This document shows positions 53,453 through 63,703 of a stretch of 64,000 nucleotides of DNA, piece by piece. The position numbers and the translations under genes are program-made. Source of the DNA: Plantactinospora endophytica (GTDB lineage Bacteria; Actinomycetota; Actinomycetes; Mycobacteriales; Micromonosporaceae); the NCBI RefSeq assembly GCF_016862915.1, contig NZ_BONW01000002.1, forward strand, positions 1 to 64,000. The letters are read 5' to 3'. The notes below the pieces were generated by a model. That model had not been told where the DNA came from. It made no database searches and saw only the letters and a program-made list of their open reading frames with translations. Positions within the stretch are counted from its first letter, which is position 1. Each line of letters begins with the position of its first letter.

Positions 53453-55360
53453 TCAGCCGGCGTTGGTGAGCCGGAACGACTTGACCATCTCGTCGAAGAT
53501 CGGCTTGCTCTCCTCGAACCGCTCGTCCGGGGTGGTCAGGTAGAACGAGTACGCCTTGCCGTCCTCGGTGACCGCCCGCCAGACGCCGTGCCGCTTGCCG
53601 TCACCCTCCCCGCAGGTGTACTCCAGCTCGGCGGCCGGCTTGCCGCCGACCTCGACCTCCTGGAGCGCCACCTGGGCGTACGGCTTCTTGCAGCTGCTGT
53701 TGTTCTTCTTCAGGCCGCCCTCGGCGACCTTCATGAAGCCCATCGGCGTCTTGCCGGACTCGACCAGGATCCGCACCCGCCGGCCGCTGTCCTCCGGATC
53801 GGTGTAGTCGGTGAAGACCCCGCCGACGTTCTTCTTCCAGCCCTTCGGGACGTTCACCGAGACACCCTTCGCGCTGTGCGCCTGGGTGGCGAACGCCGCC
53901 TGGACGGGTGCCTGGCTGGTCGGCCCGGCCTGCGGCGGAGGTGTGCCGGCCGGGTCGTCGTCACCGCCGCCGAGGGAGAGGGCGACGATGCCGATCAGCA
54001 GCACCGCAGCCACCCCGCCGGCCACCGCGAGCTGCATGTTGCGCGGCCAGCCCTTGACCGTATCGAGCACCGAGCCGCCGGTCTGCCGGGCGCCGGAAAG
54101 GCCACGCCCCAGGCCGCCGCCCCTGGCCACGTGCACCGTACCGCCCCGACCGCCGTGCCCCGGCATCGCCCCGGTCGGCGTGTTGAGCGCCGCGCGCCGG
54201 CCGCCCGTGCCGGGCATCGCCCCGGTCGGGGTGTCCAGCGGGTCGTCGCCGGTCGCGGGCGGCCGGTTCGAGCCGGCGGCGTCGCGGGCGTTCCGGCTCA
54301 GCCGCTCGGTCGGGGACTCGTTGGGGGCGAGCATCGCCCGGCCGCCGATCTCGCCGTTCGCCGGCCGGGTGGAGTTCGGCGCCGCGCCGGCTGGGGCGGC
54401 GCCGGGTGCCGGCTGCTGCCACGGCGAACGCTGGCTCGGCACCACCGCGTACGGGTCGGTGACCATGTGCCCGGCGGCGTTGCTGGCCAGTGGGCCGGCC
54501 AGCAGCTCGCGGAGCATGGTGCGGGAGGCGGTCACGTCGAGCCGGCGGGCCGGGTCCTTCTCCAGCAGGCCGAGCAGCACCCGGGTCAGCGCCCCGGACC
54601 GGACCGGCGGGGCGGGCGGGTCCTCCACCACCGCGTGCATGGTCTCGATCGGGTCGCCCTTGTCGAACGGCGGCCGGCCCTCGACCGCCGTGTAGAGGGT
54701 GACGCCGAGCGAGAAGAGGTCACTGGGCGGGCCGAAGTCCTGGCCCATGGCCCGCTCCGGCGAGATGAAGTGCGGCGACCCGAGCACCATGCCGGGGGTG
54801 GTGAGCTGGACGTCGGTCGGCATCCGGGCCACCCCGAAGTCGGTGAGCACGCACCGGCCGTCGTTGCAGATCAGTACGTTGGCCGGCTTGACGTCGCGGT
54901 GCAGTACCCCGATCGCGTGCGCCACCTCCAGCGCGCCGAGCAGGGCGATGCCGATCTTCGCCACGGCGCGTGGGGCGAGCGGGCCGTCCTCGATCACCAT
55001 GTCGGCGAGGCTGCGCGCGTCGAGCAGCTCCATCACGATCCACGGCCGCCCGCCCTCGGTGACCACGTCGTAGACCTGCACCACCGCCGGGTGCTGTAGG
55101 GCCGCCGCGGCCCGCGCCTCGCGGAGGGTGCGTTCGTACATCGCGTCGCGGTCGCTGGGGGCCAGCCCCGGTGGGAGCACGACCTCCTTCACCGCCACGT
55201 CGCGGCGCAGCAGGGTGTCGGCCGCGCGCCACACCGTGCCCATGCCGCCGTGGCCGACCGCCGCCCGCAACGAGTACCGACCGCCGATGGTGATGCCGGG
55301 TGCCGCACGTCCGTTGGTGGGATTGGCCGGTCCGCCACTCCACGTCGGGATCTGAGTCAC
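53453..55360 (-). CDS. Transmembrane Ser/Thr protein kinase (PknB-like, no PASTA domains)
   Basis: 635 aa. Kinase domain at about 28-285: glycine loop [13 protein letters not shown], catalytic loop [19 protein letters not shown] and [14 protein letters not shown] Pro/Gly-rich juxtamembrane region contains two copies of TPTGAMPG. One membrane helix lies near 445-467, then an outer domain of about 160 residues ([20 protein letters not shown]) that is not PASTA. The outer region is probably the sensor. Divergent from the acyl-CoA mutase gene. Confidence 0.94.
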   Translation of the reverse strand: MTQIPTWSGGPANPTNGRAAPGITIGGRYSLRAAVGHGGMGTVWRAADTLLRRDVAVKEVVLPPGLAPSDRDAMYERTLREARAAAALQHPAVVQVYDVVTEGGRPWIVMELLDARSLADMVIEDGPLAPRAVAKIGIALLGALEVAHAIGVLHRDVKPANVLICNDGRCVLTDFGVARMPTDVQLTTPGMVLGSPHFISPERAMGQDFGPPSDLFSLGVTLYTAVEGRPPFDKGDPIETMHAVVEDPPAPPVRSGALTRVLLGLLEKDPARRLDVTASRTMLRELLAGPLASNAAGHMVTDPYAVVPSQRSPWQQPAPGAAPAGAAPNSTRPANGEIGGRAMLAPNESPTERLSRNARDAAGSNRPPATGDDPLDTPTGAMPGTGGRRAALNTPTGAMPGHGGRGGTVHVARGGGLGRGLSGARQTGGSVLDTVKGWPRNMQLAVAGGVAAVLLIGIVALSLGGGDDDPAGTPPPQAGPTSQAPVQAAFATQAHSAKGVSVNVPKGWKKNVGGVFTDYTDPEDSGRRVRILVESGKTPMGFMKVAEGGLKKNNSSCKKPYAQVALQEVEVGGKPAAELEYTCGEGDGKRHGVWRAVTEDGKAYSFYLTTPDERFEESKPIFDEMVKSFRLTNAG

Positions 55361-55735
55361 AGAGAAGCCACCGAAGAGAATCGAGGGGCACAGGACAGAA
55401 CCCCCCTATATTGCGGGTTCCGACCGCAGAAGGGAAAGACAACCGCCGGAGTTCCCGATAACTCGACCGTACGTGTTGACGCTCTCACTCAACGTTCGCA
55501 TTTATCGACGGCGAGTGCCGGTCCGCTCACCCGGCCACCGGCCCCCGACCGGCGCTCCGAAACGGCCCCGACGGCGCACTCCGGTACGCCTCGACCGGGC
55601 CCTCCGGCACATCCCGAGCGGGCACTCCGGCACGCCCCGAGCGGCACTCGGAAACGGGCTCCGACACCCGGGTGGCGGCGATGGTGGGTCGGCCCACCAG
55701 TGCCTGGTCAGCGGGTCGGCTCTACCATGCCGACT
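55361..55735. other. 375-bp divergent promoter region
   Basis: No gene supported. It holds the kinase promoter near 55380-55440, a TTGACG hexamer at 55476-55481 on the + strand, a 23-bp repeat at about 55553-55645 and the minus-10-like TACCAT (55724-55729) before the mutase start. Confidence 0.5.
55553..55645. repeat. 23-bp tandem repeat upstream of the acyl-CoA mutase gene
   Basis: Units at 55577-55599, 55600-55622 and 55623-55645 share CCTCCGGCAC or CACTCCGG(T/C)ACG followed by CGA(C/G)CGGG. A diverged 24-bp copy precedes them at 55553-55576, and a further one may follow. Confidence 0.75.
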
Positions 55736-57319
<1,584 letters not shown>

Positions 57320-57349
57320 CCCCCGCGGCCCGCGCTGACCCGTCCGCCC

Positions 57350-57405
57350 GGAGGCGCCTGGGTCGGCCGGCTGGAGGCGCCTGTCGCTCCGGCCGGAGGC
57401 GCCTG
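57350..57405. repeat. 22-23 bp repeat after the mutase gene
   Basis: GGAGGCGCCTG occurs at 57350, 57373 and 57395, each in a CGGCCGGAGGCGCCTGTGTC-like context and each containing the palindrome AGGCGCCT. It starts about 30 bp after the stop. Confidence 0.75.
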
Positions 57406-57871
57406 TGTCGCCTGGATTGCCGCCCTCGGCCGGATGATCGGCTGTCCGTGGAGTGCCGGCCCGGGTTTCCGGGTATCGGAAAGGCAGTCGGAATCCCGGC
57501 ACGACGACGGACAGCCTGTCCGCGGCCTGTTTGACACCGGCTGGCACCCTGGGGAGCCCCGCCACCCACCCGGTGGTGCTCCACCGCCCGTTCGCCCCGG
57601 ATGCGTCGGACAGCTCGACAAATCGGACGAGCGGTGTCGCTGTCGCGCTAGATCGTGACTGGTGAAACCGTCACGCGTTGTAGGAGGTGTGGCACAGATG
57701 GCGGGGTCTGATGGCGGGGTTAGTAGCGTTCCGTATATCGCCGAGCGCTCCTACCAGGGCTTTCGTGACGCTGTGCTGTCTGATCACTACCAGAACGAGG
57801 TTGCGCAGCGTCACCGTCGGCGGTCTAGGCTGTCCGAGTCCCATCCCATCCACAGTGATCGAGAATTCGAC
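57406..57871. other. Leader region of the M20 amidohydrolase gene
   Basis: No separate gene is supported. AGGAGGTG at 57682-57689 precedes an in-frame ATG at 57698, but the codons from there to 57871 use many A/T third positions, unlike the gene itself. TTGCGC (57801-57806) and TAGGCT (57826-57831), 19 bp apart, could be a promoter. Confidence 0.45.
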
Positions 57872-59125
57872 GTGACGAGTGCGTTGCAACTGCCGACCGG
57901 CAGCCAGCCGGCGTCGTCGGAATCCGAGACGCCACCCGGGGCCGAGCCCCTGCCCTTCGGGCTCGACCGGATGCTCGACGTCCGGCTGCCCGACCTGATC
58001 GCGACCCGCCGGTTCCTGCACGCCCACCCGGAGCTGTCCGGGCAGGAGTTCGACACCGCCGCATTGATCGCCCGGGAGTTGGCGGTGGCCGGCCTGGAGC
58101 CGCGCCTGCTGCCCAAGGGCAACGGGGTGATCTGCGACATCGACGGGCGGCCGTCCGGGCCGGTGGTCGCGCTCCGGGCCGATCTCGACGCACTGCCGCT
58201 GAGCGACGTCAAGGACGTCCCCTACCGGTCCACCGTGGACGGCGCCTGCCACGCCTGCGGGCACGACGTGCACACCACCGTCGTACTCGGGGTCGGCCTG
58301 CTGCTGGCCCAACTCGCCAAGCGCGGCAAGCTGGACGGGCGGGTCCGGCTGATCTTCCAACCGGCCGAGGAGATCCTGCCCTGCGGCTCGCTGGAGGTGA
58401 TCGAGGCCGGCGGGCTGGCCGACGTCACCCAGATCTTCGCCCTGCACTGCGACCCGAACCTGCCGGTCGGCCAGGTCGGCCTGCGGGTCGGCCCGATCAC
58501 CGCGGCGGCGGACAACATCACCGTCCGGCTGACCGGGCCCGGCGGGCACACCGCCCGGCCGCACCTGACCGTGGACCTGGTCGACGCGCTCGGCCGACTG
58601 GTCACCGAGGTGCCGGCGCTGGTCAACCGCCGGGTGCCGGCGAACAGCGGACTGCTGCTGGTCTTCGGGCAGGCGTCGGCCGGCACCCAGTACAACGTCA
58701 TCCCGAACGAGGCGATGGCGGCCGGCACGCTCCGGGTGCTGGACCGGGACACCTGGGACCAGGCGCCGAAGATCGTCGCACAGGTGGTCCGGGACGTGAT
58801 CGCCCCGACCGGCGCCACCGTGGACGTCGAATACCTGCGGGGCCGGCCACCGGTGGTCAACGATGCCGGCGCGATCCGGGTACTCACCGCCGCGACAGTC
58901 GCGTCCGCCGGTCCGGCCGGAGTCGCCGAGACCCCGCAGAGCATGGGTGGCGAGGACTTCTCCTGGTATCTGGAGCACGTACCGGGTGCGCTGGCCCGAC
59001 TCGGCGTGGGGCGGACGGCGGCCAACGTCGACCTGCACCGGGCCACCTTCGACGTGGACGAGCGGGCCATCGGGGTGGGCGTACGGCTGCTGGTGCAGAC
59101 CGCCCTCAAGGCACTCGCCGGTTGA
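57872..59125 (+). CDS. M20 family metallo-amidohydrolase
   Basis: 417 aa from the GTG at 57872. Metal-site motifs: HAHPELSGQEFDT, ACGHDVHTTVVLG, FQPAEEILPCG and the C-terminal GGEDFSWYLEHVPGA; the dimerisation domain begins DNITVRLTGPGGHTARPH. It belongs to the amidohydrolase (hippurate/N-acetyl amino acid hydrolase) group; the substrate is unknown. An upstream in-frame ATG at 57698 with a perfect ribosome site would add 58 residues, but its codon use argues against it. Confidence 0.9.
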   Translation: MTSALQLPTGSQPASSESETPPGAEPLPFGLDRMLDVRLPDLIATRRFLHAHPELSGQEFDTAALIARELAVAGLEPRLLPKGNGVICDIDGRPSGPVVALRADLDALPLSDVKDVPYRSTVDGACHACGHDVHTTVVLGVGLLLAQLAKRGKLDGRVRLIFQPAEEILPCGSLEVIEAGGLADVTQIFALHCDPNLPVGQVGLRVGPITAAADNITVRLTGPGGHTARPHLTVDLVDALGRLVTEVPALVNRRVPANSGLLLVFGQASAGTQYNVIPNEAMAAGTLRVLDRDTWDQAPKIVAQVVRDVIAPTGATVDVEYLRGRPPVVNDAGAIRVLTAATVASAGPAGVAETPQSMGGEDFSWYLEHVPGALARLGVGRTAANVDLHRATFDVDERAIGVGVRLLVQTALKALAG

Positions 59126-59154
59126 GTCCGGCGCGGCGGGCGGCGGGCCGAGCG

Positions 59155-59182
59155 GCCGGGTACCGGCGGACCGGCACCCGGC
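59155..59182. terminator. Bidirectional terminator hairpin
   Basis: GCCGGGT (59155-59161) and ACCCGGC (59176-59182) extend inward with CCGG/CCGG pairing to an 11-of-12 stem and 4-base loop, between two convergent stops. Confidence 0.65.
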
Positions 59183-59198
59183 GTACCCGGGGAACCGC

Positions 59199-60200
59199 TC
59201 AGTCGGGTGGTGCCGGCGCCTGGGTCGGCACCGGAAGGTTGACCCGGGCGGCCGGAGCCGGAGCCGTCAGCGCCGGCAGGGGGCGCCGGGCCCGGAACCG
59301 GCGGACCAGCCAGAGCACCCCGAACAGCGGCAGGCCCAGCCCGATGGCCCACGGCAGCAGCGCGCCCAACACGGTCAGCAGGACCCGCAGCGACGCGACG
59401 AACGCCGTCCAGCCGCCCTCCAGGCCGGCCAGGAACCCGCCCGCCGGCTCGTCCTCCGGCACCTGGGCGTTCGGGCCGAGGATCACGGCGGTGATCGTGG
59501 AGAGCGCGGTCAGGTCGGCCAGCCGGCGCTTCTTCGCCTCCAGCGAGGCGAGGTCCGCCTCCCGCTTGGCCAGCTCGCCCTCCAGCATCACCAGGTCGGA
59601 CAGGGAGTTCGCCTGGGCCAGCAGCCGCCGGCCGCTCTCCACCCTGGCCTTCTGGGTGGCGATCCGGGCGTCCAGGTCGAGGCTCTCCTCGGTGACGTCG
59701 TCGGTCTTGATGTCCCGACGCAACTGCTCGCCCAGCCGGGCGATCTCGTCCACCACCGTGGCGAACCGGTCCGCCGGGACCCGCAGTTGCAGGGTCGCCT
59801 CCGAGCGGGACTCGTCGCTGCTCCGGTTGTCGCCGCCGAGGAACCCGCCGGCTCCGGTCGCGATGCCCACCGCCCGCGCCGCCGCCGCGTCGACGTCGTC
59901 CACCCGTACCGTGACGGAGCCGGTGTAGACGATGGCCCGCTGGTTGACGCCCAGCTCGGTCGTCGGCTCCTTGGCCGACGTGTCGGCCTCGCCGACCCCG
60001 CCCGCCGGTGCCTCGGCCGCGCCGGGCTGGGCCTGCTCGGCCCCGGCCGGGGCGTCGGCGGCCGTGCCGCTGGAGGCGTGGTCCCCGGCGTCGGAACCAC
60101 AGCCGGCCAGCGCCAGCGCGGCGGTCAGCGTCAGCACACCGAGCACTCCGGCCAGGCGACGTCGGCCGGCTCCGGCCTCGCTCCCTCTTCGTCCGCTCAT
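59199..60200 (-). CDS. DUF4349 lipoprotein
   Basis: 333 aa from the ATG at 60200 (GGAGG 4-5 bases upstream). The lipobox LALAGCGS follows a signal helix. A DUF4349 domain spans about 85-270, with YTGSVTVRVDDVDAAAARAV, a coiled-coil stretch (LMLEGELAKREADLASLEAK region) and a membrane helix near the C-terminus (WAIGLGLPLFGVLWLV). DUF4349 proteins are thought to be envelope-associated; function unknown. Confidence 0.9.
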   Translation of the reverse strand: MSGRRGSEAGAGRRRLAGVLGVLTLTAALALAGCGSDAGDHASSGTAADAPAGAEQAQPGAAEAPAGGVGEADTSAKEPTTELGVNQRAIVYTGSVTVRVDDVDAAAARAVGIATGAGGFLGGDNRSSDESRSEATLQLRVPADRFATVVDEIARLGEQLRRDIKTDDVTEESLDLDARIATQKARVESGRRLLAQANSLSDLVMLEGELAKREADLASLEAKKRRLADLTALSTITAVILGPNAQVPEDEPAGGFLAGLEGGWTAFVASLRVLLTVLGALLPWAIGLGLPLFGVLWLVRRFRARRPLPALTAPAPAARVNLPVPTQAPAPPD

Positions 60201-60479
60201 GTCCCCTCCGTTCCTCAGGCCCCCGTCGAGGCGTTCCGTCAGACGCGCCGCGAAGTCGTCCCGGTTCCGGCAGACTGCGCTGAGGACATCACGATTCGGT
60301 GACCGGGAAGTCTCGATGCGACTGGTCACGTACGACCTCGGGCGCGTACGGGTGGCGGGCGGCGGCGCGTCGACGTCCAAACTGGACGTACCGGCCGAGC
60401 TGCCGCGTACGGGCGGGCGCGGACCGCACGCTGGCTGCCCGGTACCCGACGCCGTCGACTGAACAGGGAGACCGAGAAG

Positions 60480-61613
60480 ATGGCCGGCCTGCCCCGTGAC
60501 CTCGTCGAGCGGCTCTACGCCGCCCCGCCGGACGGTTTCGTCGCCGCCCGGGCCGAGGCGGTCGCCGCCGCCCGGGCCGCCGGTGATCCGGCCGCCGCCC
60601 GGGAGATCGCCAAGCTGCGCAAGCCGACCGTGGCGGCCTGGCTGGTGAACCTGCTCGCCCTGCGCCGCCCGGAACTGATGGCCGAACTGGTCGAACTCTC
60701 CGCCGCGCTGCGCACCGCCCAGCGGGAACTGCGCGGCGACCGGCTGCGCGAACTCTCCGTCCGGCGGCGGGGCGTGGTGTCCGCGCTGGTCGGCCAGGCC
60801 CGGACGCTCGCCGAACAGGCGGACCCGCGACCTGCCGCCGGCAAGCTCCCGCTGGCCGAGGTGGAGGCGACGTTGAACGCGGCGCTGGCCGATGTGGAGG
60901 TCGCCGAGCAGGCCCGGTCCGGCCGGCTGGTCCGGGCGGCGAGCTATGCCGGCTTCGGCGAGGTGCCCCGGCCACAGTTGCGGCTGATCGTCGGCGGCCC
61001 GGACACGGAGGACGAACCGACCGGCGACGAGTTGACCGGGGCCGACGTGGCCGAGCTGACCGAGAGCGGCCTGGCCGAGCGGGCCGAGCGCCGTGTGGCA
61101 GGGCTGGCCGGCGGTACCGCCGACGAACGGGCCGAGGCGGTGGTGGACGAGTCGGTGCGGGCGACGCCCAGGACGGGGCGTCGGGCGGGGGGCCGGACGG
61201 CGGCGGAGCAGGAGACGGCGCGCGGTCGGGGTACCGGAGCAGGGGCGGCGGGTACCTCGGCCGCCGAGCGGGCGGCGGTTCGGGCGGCGCGGGCCGAGGA
61301 GTCCGCCCGCGCCGCCCGGCGCCGGGCCCTGGACCGGGCACTGGCCGACGCGGGTACCCGGCAGGAGCGGGCCGAGGCGGAGCTGGCGGCGGCGGTGGCG
61401 GCCGAGCGGGACGGCGTCGCCGCGCTGGCCGCGATCGAGTCCGAACTGGCCGAACTGGAGCGACGGCGGGCCGCCGCCGAGCGGGAGTCCGGCCGGCGCA
61501 AGTTGGCCCGCCGGGCGGCCGAGCGGGGTGCCGTCGCTGCCCGGCGCCGGGTGGGCGAGGTACAGGCGGCCGTCGAGGCACTGGCGGCGGAGGACGGCGA
61601 CGATCCACGGTGA
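60480..61613 (+). CDS. Conserved actinobacterial coiled-coil protein
   Basis: 377 aa. The N-terminal half has a conserved-looking core: LRKPTVAAWLVNLLA, LRELSVRRRGVVSALV and RAASYAGFGEVPRPQLRLIV. The C-terminal third is a long Ala/Arg/Glu-rich helix, probably coiled coil. No catalytic motif or membrane segment. Start ATG at 60480 with GGGAG upstream. Its last codons are included in an 87-bp duplication. Function unknown. Confidence 0.82.
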   Translation: MAGLPRDLVERLYAAPPDGFVAARAEAVAAARAAGDPAAAREIAKLRKPTVAAWLVNLLALRRPELMAELVELSAALRTAQRELRGDRLRELSVRRRGVVSALVGQARTLAEQADPRPAAGKLPLAEVEATLNAALADVEVAEQARSGRLVRAASYAGFGEVPRPQLRLIVGGPDTEDEPTGDELTGADVAELTESGLAERAERRVAGLAGGTADERAEAVVDESVRATPRTGRRAGGRTAAEQETARGRGTGAGAAGTSAAERAAVRAARAEESARAARRRALDRALADAGTRQERAEAELAAAVAAERDGVAALAAIESELAELERRRAAAERESGRRKLARRAAERGAVAARRRVGEVQAAVEALAAEDGDDPR

Positions 61614-61745
61614 CGCGACGGCGGGAGGCGTCGCGGATCGGGCGGGCCGGCACCGCTCGGCAGGTAGTCACCGGCGGCGGAGGGCGACGGTCCACGGTGA
61701 CGCGTCGGCGGCAATCGTCGCGGATCGGGCGGGCCGGCACCGCCA
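61583..61745. repeat. 87-90 bp tandem duplication across a gene 3' end
   Basis: The stretch from GGCGGCGGAGG at 61583 recurs from 61673. The best-preserved part is CGTCGCGGATCGGGCGGGCC and its flanks (61629 and 61716). The first copy includes the stop of the coiled-coil protein gene; the second lies in the intergenic region. Confidence 0.85.
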
Positions 61746-61859
61746 CACAGGTTGTTTCGGCGCGGCTGGCGGTCGGGACTGCCGAAATGACCGTCCGCGA
61801 GGCAGACTCAACCGGGTGAGGCGGGCGGAACCCGGAACTCGAACCGGAAGGCGGTCTCG

Positions 61860-62618
61860 TTGACCCCCGAGCAGGCCGCCGGCTCGGCCCGGCCGACCGT
61901 GCTGAAGTTGGGCAGCGCGTTCATCGAGTGTCCCCGCACGTTGCGCCGGGCACGCCAGATGGGCATCTCGGGCTGGGCGTTCCTGGTGACCGGGCGCGGT
62001 GCGGTCCTCGGCGACGTACGGACCGAGACCGTGGCGGCGGCGATCGGCATCCTCTCGCCGGACGCGGTCGCCGACGGCTGGGAGACCGCCGTCCGGGTGG
62101 CCACCCCGAGCGCGGTGGCCGAGGTCAGTCGGGCCGAGTGTTGCCGGTGGGGGATCGACTACCTGGCCGGCTTCCCGCCGATCGCGCGGCTGATCGAGTT
62201 GGTCGAGCCGGTCGTGGTGGCGGCCGACGCCACCGGGATGCCGCTGTTCGCGGCCTGGCGGGGCATGCCGATACCGGCGGACGCCGCACCGGCGGCGCGG
62301 GCGGCCGTCTTCCTGCACCTGCTCTTCGAGTACTACTCCGGCGCCAGCCTGATGGCGGTACGCGCGGCCGGCATGACCGCGATGGAGATCATCCTCGCCG
62401 GTCCCGACGGCGAGTCCAGCGCGGTGGCGTACGGCTGGACGCCGCCGTACCCGCCGGTGGGGCCGCTGGTCCGGCGGCGCCTCTGGGTCGAGTCGGTGAC
62501 CGACCGGATCGTGGCCCAGGCGTTCGGGGTGCTCGACCCGGCGGAGCGGGCCGAACTGGTCAACCTGCTCGGTGCCGCGCTGACCGGAGTCCGGATGTCC
62601 CCGCCCAACCTGGACTGA
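61860..62618 (+). CDS. SCO6745 family protein
   Basis: 252 aa, soluble, mostly helical. Family features: FIECPRTLRRARQMG, SGWAFLVTGRGAVLGDV, ARAAVFLHLLFEYYSGASLM and the repeat-like AMEIILAGPDGES. Named for a Streptomyces coelicolor gene of unknown function; homologues often look HTH-like at fold level. The TTG start has GGAAGG 8 bases upstream. Confidence 0.82.
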   Translation: MTPEQAAGSARPTVLKLGSAFIECPRTLRRARQMGISGWAFLVTGRGAVLGDVRTETVAAAIGILSPDAVADGWETAVRVATPSAVAEVSRAECCRWGIDYLAGFPPIARLIELVEPVVVAADATGMPLFAAWRGMPIPADAAPAARAAVFLHLLFEYYSGASLMAVRAAGMTAMEIILAGPDGESSAVAYGWTPPYPPVGPLVRRRLWVESVTDRIVAQAFGVLDPAERAELVNLLGAALTGVRMSPPNLD

Positions 62619-62666
62619 CCCCGGTCCACCCGACCACCACCACCCGTCCGCCCGCCCGTCCCGACT

Positions 62667-62804
62667 CAGACCCGGCCCCGACCAGACCCGGCCCCGACCA
62701 GACCCGACTCGGCCCGCTGGTCCGAGGCGCGGACCGGCGGGCCGAGGATCAGGACTCCCGGGGCATGAGGGTCAGGACTGCCGGGGCGGGCCGAGGATCA
62801 GGAT
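62667..62804. repeat. 16-bp tandem repeat and a direct repeat at the permease 3' end
   Basis: CAGACCCGGCCCCGAC occurs at 62667 and 62683, with a partial third at 62699. GCGGGCCGAGGATCAGGA occurs at 62737 and again at 62786, where it overlaps the stop of the ABC permease gene. Confidence 0.7.
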
Positions 62805-63616
62805 GACCAGCGGAACAGCTTCGCGGCCAGGCCGCCGAAGAGTACGGTGCTGCCCACCAGCACCGCCAGGTGCAGCGGCTGCGGCCAGTCGCCGCTCCAG
62901 GCGTCCTGGAGGGCCTGGGAGGCGGCGCCGAGCGGGGTGAAGTCGGCGACCCGGCGTACCGCGTCCGGCATCAGCGGACCCGGCGTCCAGACCCCGGCCG
63001 CGAAGAGCATCGGGTAGTAGACCAGGCTGCCGATGCCGGTCGCTGCCCGGCTGGTCGGGGTGAAGGCGGCGACGAGCAGGGCCAGCGCCGCCATCGAGGC
63101 CGAGCCGAGCACGAAGGCGACAAGCATTCCGGGTACGTCCGGCCGGGCCTCGACCCCGAAGGCGAGTACGGCGGCGAGCAGTGCCAGCCCGGAGCCGAGC
63201 AGCAGCGCGGCCACGTTCACCACGATCTGGGCCACCAGCAGCCGGATCGGCGAGACCGGGGTGGTGGAGAGCCGGCGGAGTACCCCCTTCTCCCGGTCGG
63301 CGGCCAGCGCGTTCAGCAGGTTGACCAGTGCGACGGTGCCGATCGCCAGGGCCAGGGTGATCGGCAGGTAGAACTCGATCGGCCGGCGCCCGCCGATGTC
63401 GGCGCTCGGTTCGTCGAAGCCCGGCATCGCGGCGCCGAGGATCAGGACCAGGGCGGCGGGGAAGATCACCCCGAAGAAGGCGCCCAGGGGTTCCCGGACG
63501 AAGAGCTTCGCCTCGGTGACGATCAGTTTCACGGTGCTCCGGCCGGCGCTGCGACGCCGGGCCGACCGGCCGCCGTTGCCGGCCGAGACGTGCTGCGGAA
63601 GGGCGGTGGCGTTCAT
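62798..63616 (-). CDS. ABC-2 type transporter permease
   Basis: 272 aa with six membrane helices (FFGVIFPAALVLILGAA, FYLPITLALAIGTVALVNLL, VVNVAALLLGSGLALLAAVL and others) and the ABC-2 feature EKGVLRRLSTTPVSP between helices 2 and 3. It lies 87 bp after the partial ATPase gene on the same strand, so the two should form one exporter, possibly for a drug or lipid. The N-terminal 35 residues are hydrophilic. Confidence 0.93.
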   Translation of the reverse strand: MNATALPQHVSAGNGGRSARRRSAGRSTVKLIVTEAKLFVREPLGAFFGVIFPAALVLILGAAMPGFDEPSADIGGRRPIEFYLPITLALAIGTVALVNLLNALAADREKGVLRRLSTTPVSPIRLLVAQIVVNVAALLLGSGLALLAAVLAFGVEARPDVPGMLVAFVLGSASMAALALLVAAFTPTSRAATGIGSLVYYPMLFAAGVWTPGPLMPDAVRRVADFTPLGAASQALQDAWSGDWPQPLHLAVLVGSTVLFGGLAAKLFRWSS

Positions 63617-63703
63617 GGGATTCCTCGATCCTTCGATTCGGGCGGTACGTCACAGGTCGGTTCGGGCCGGAGACGCCTCGGCCGGACTCAGTTCGGGCAG
63701 ACG

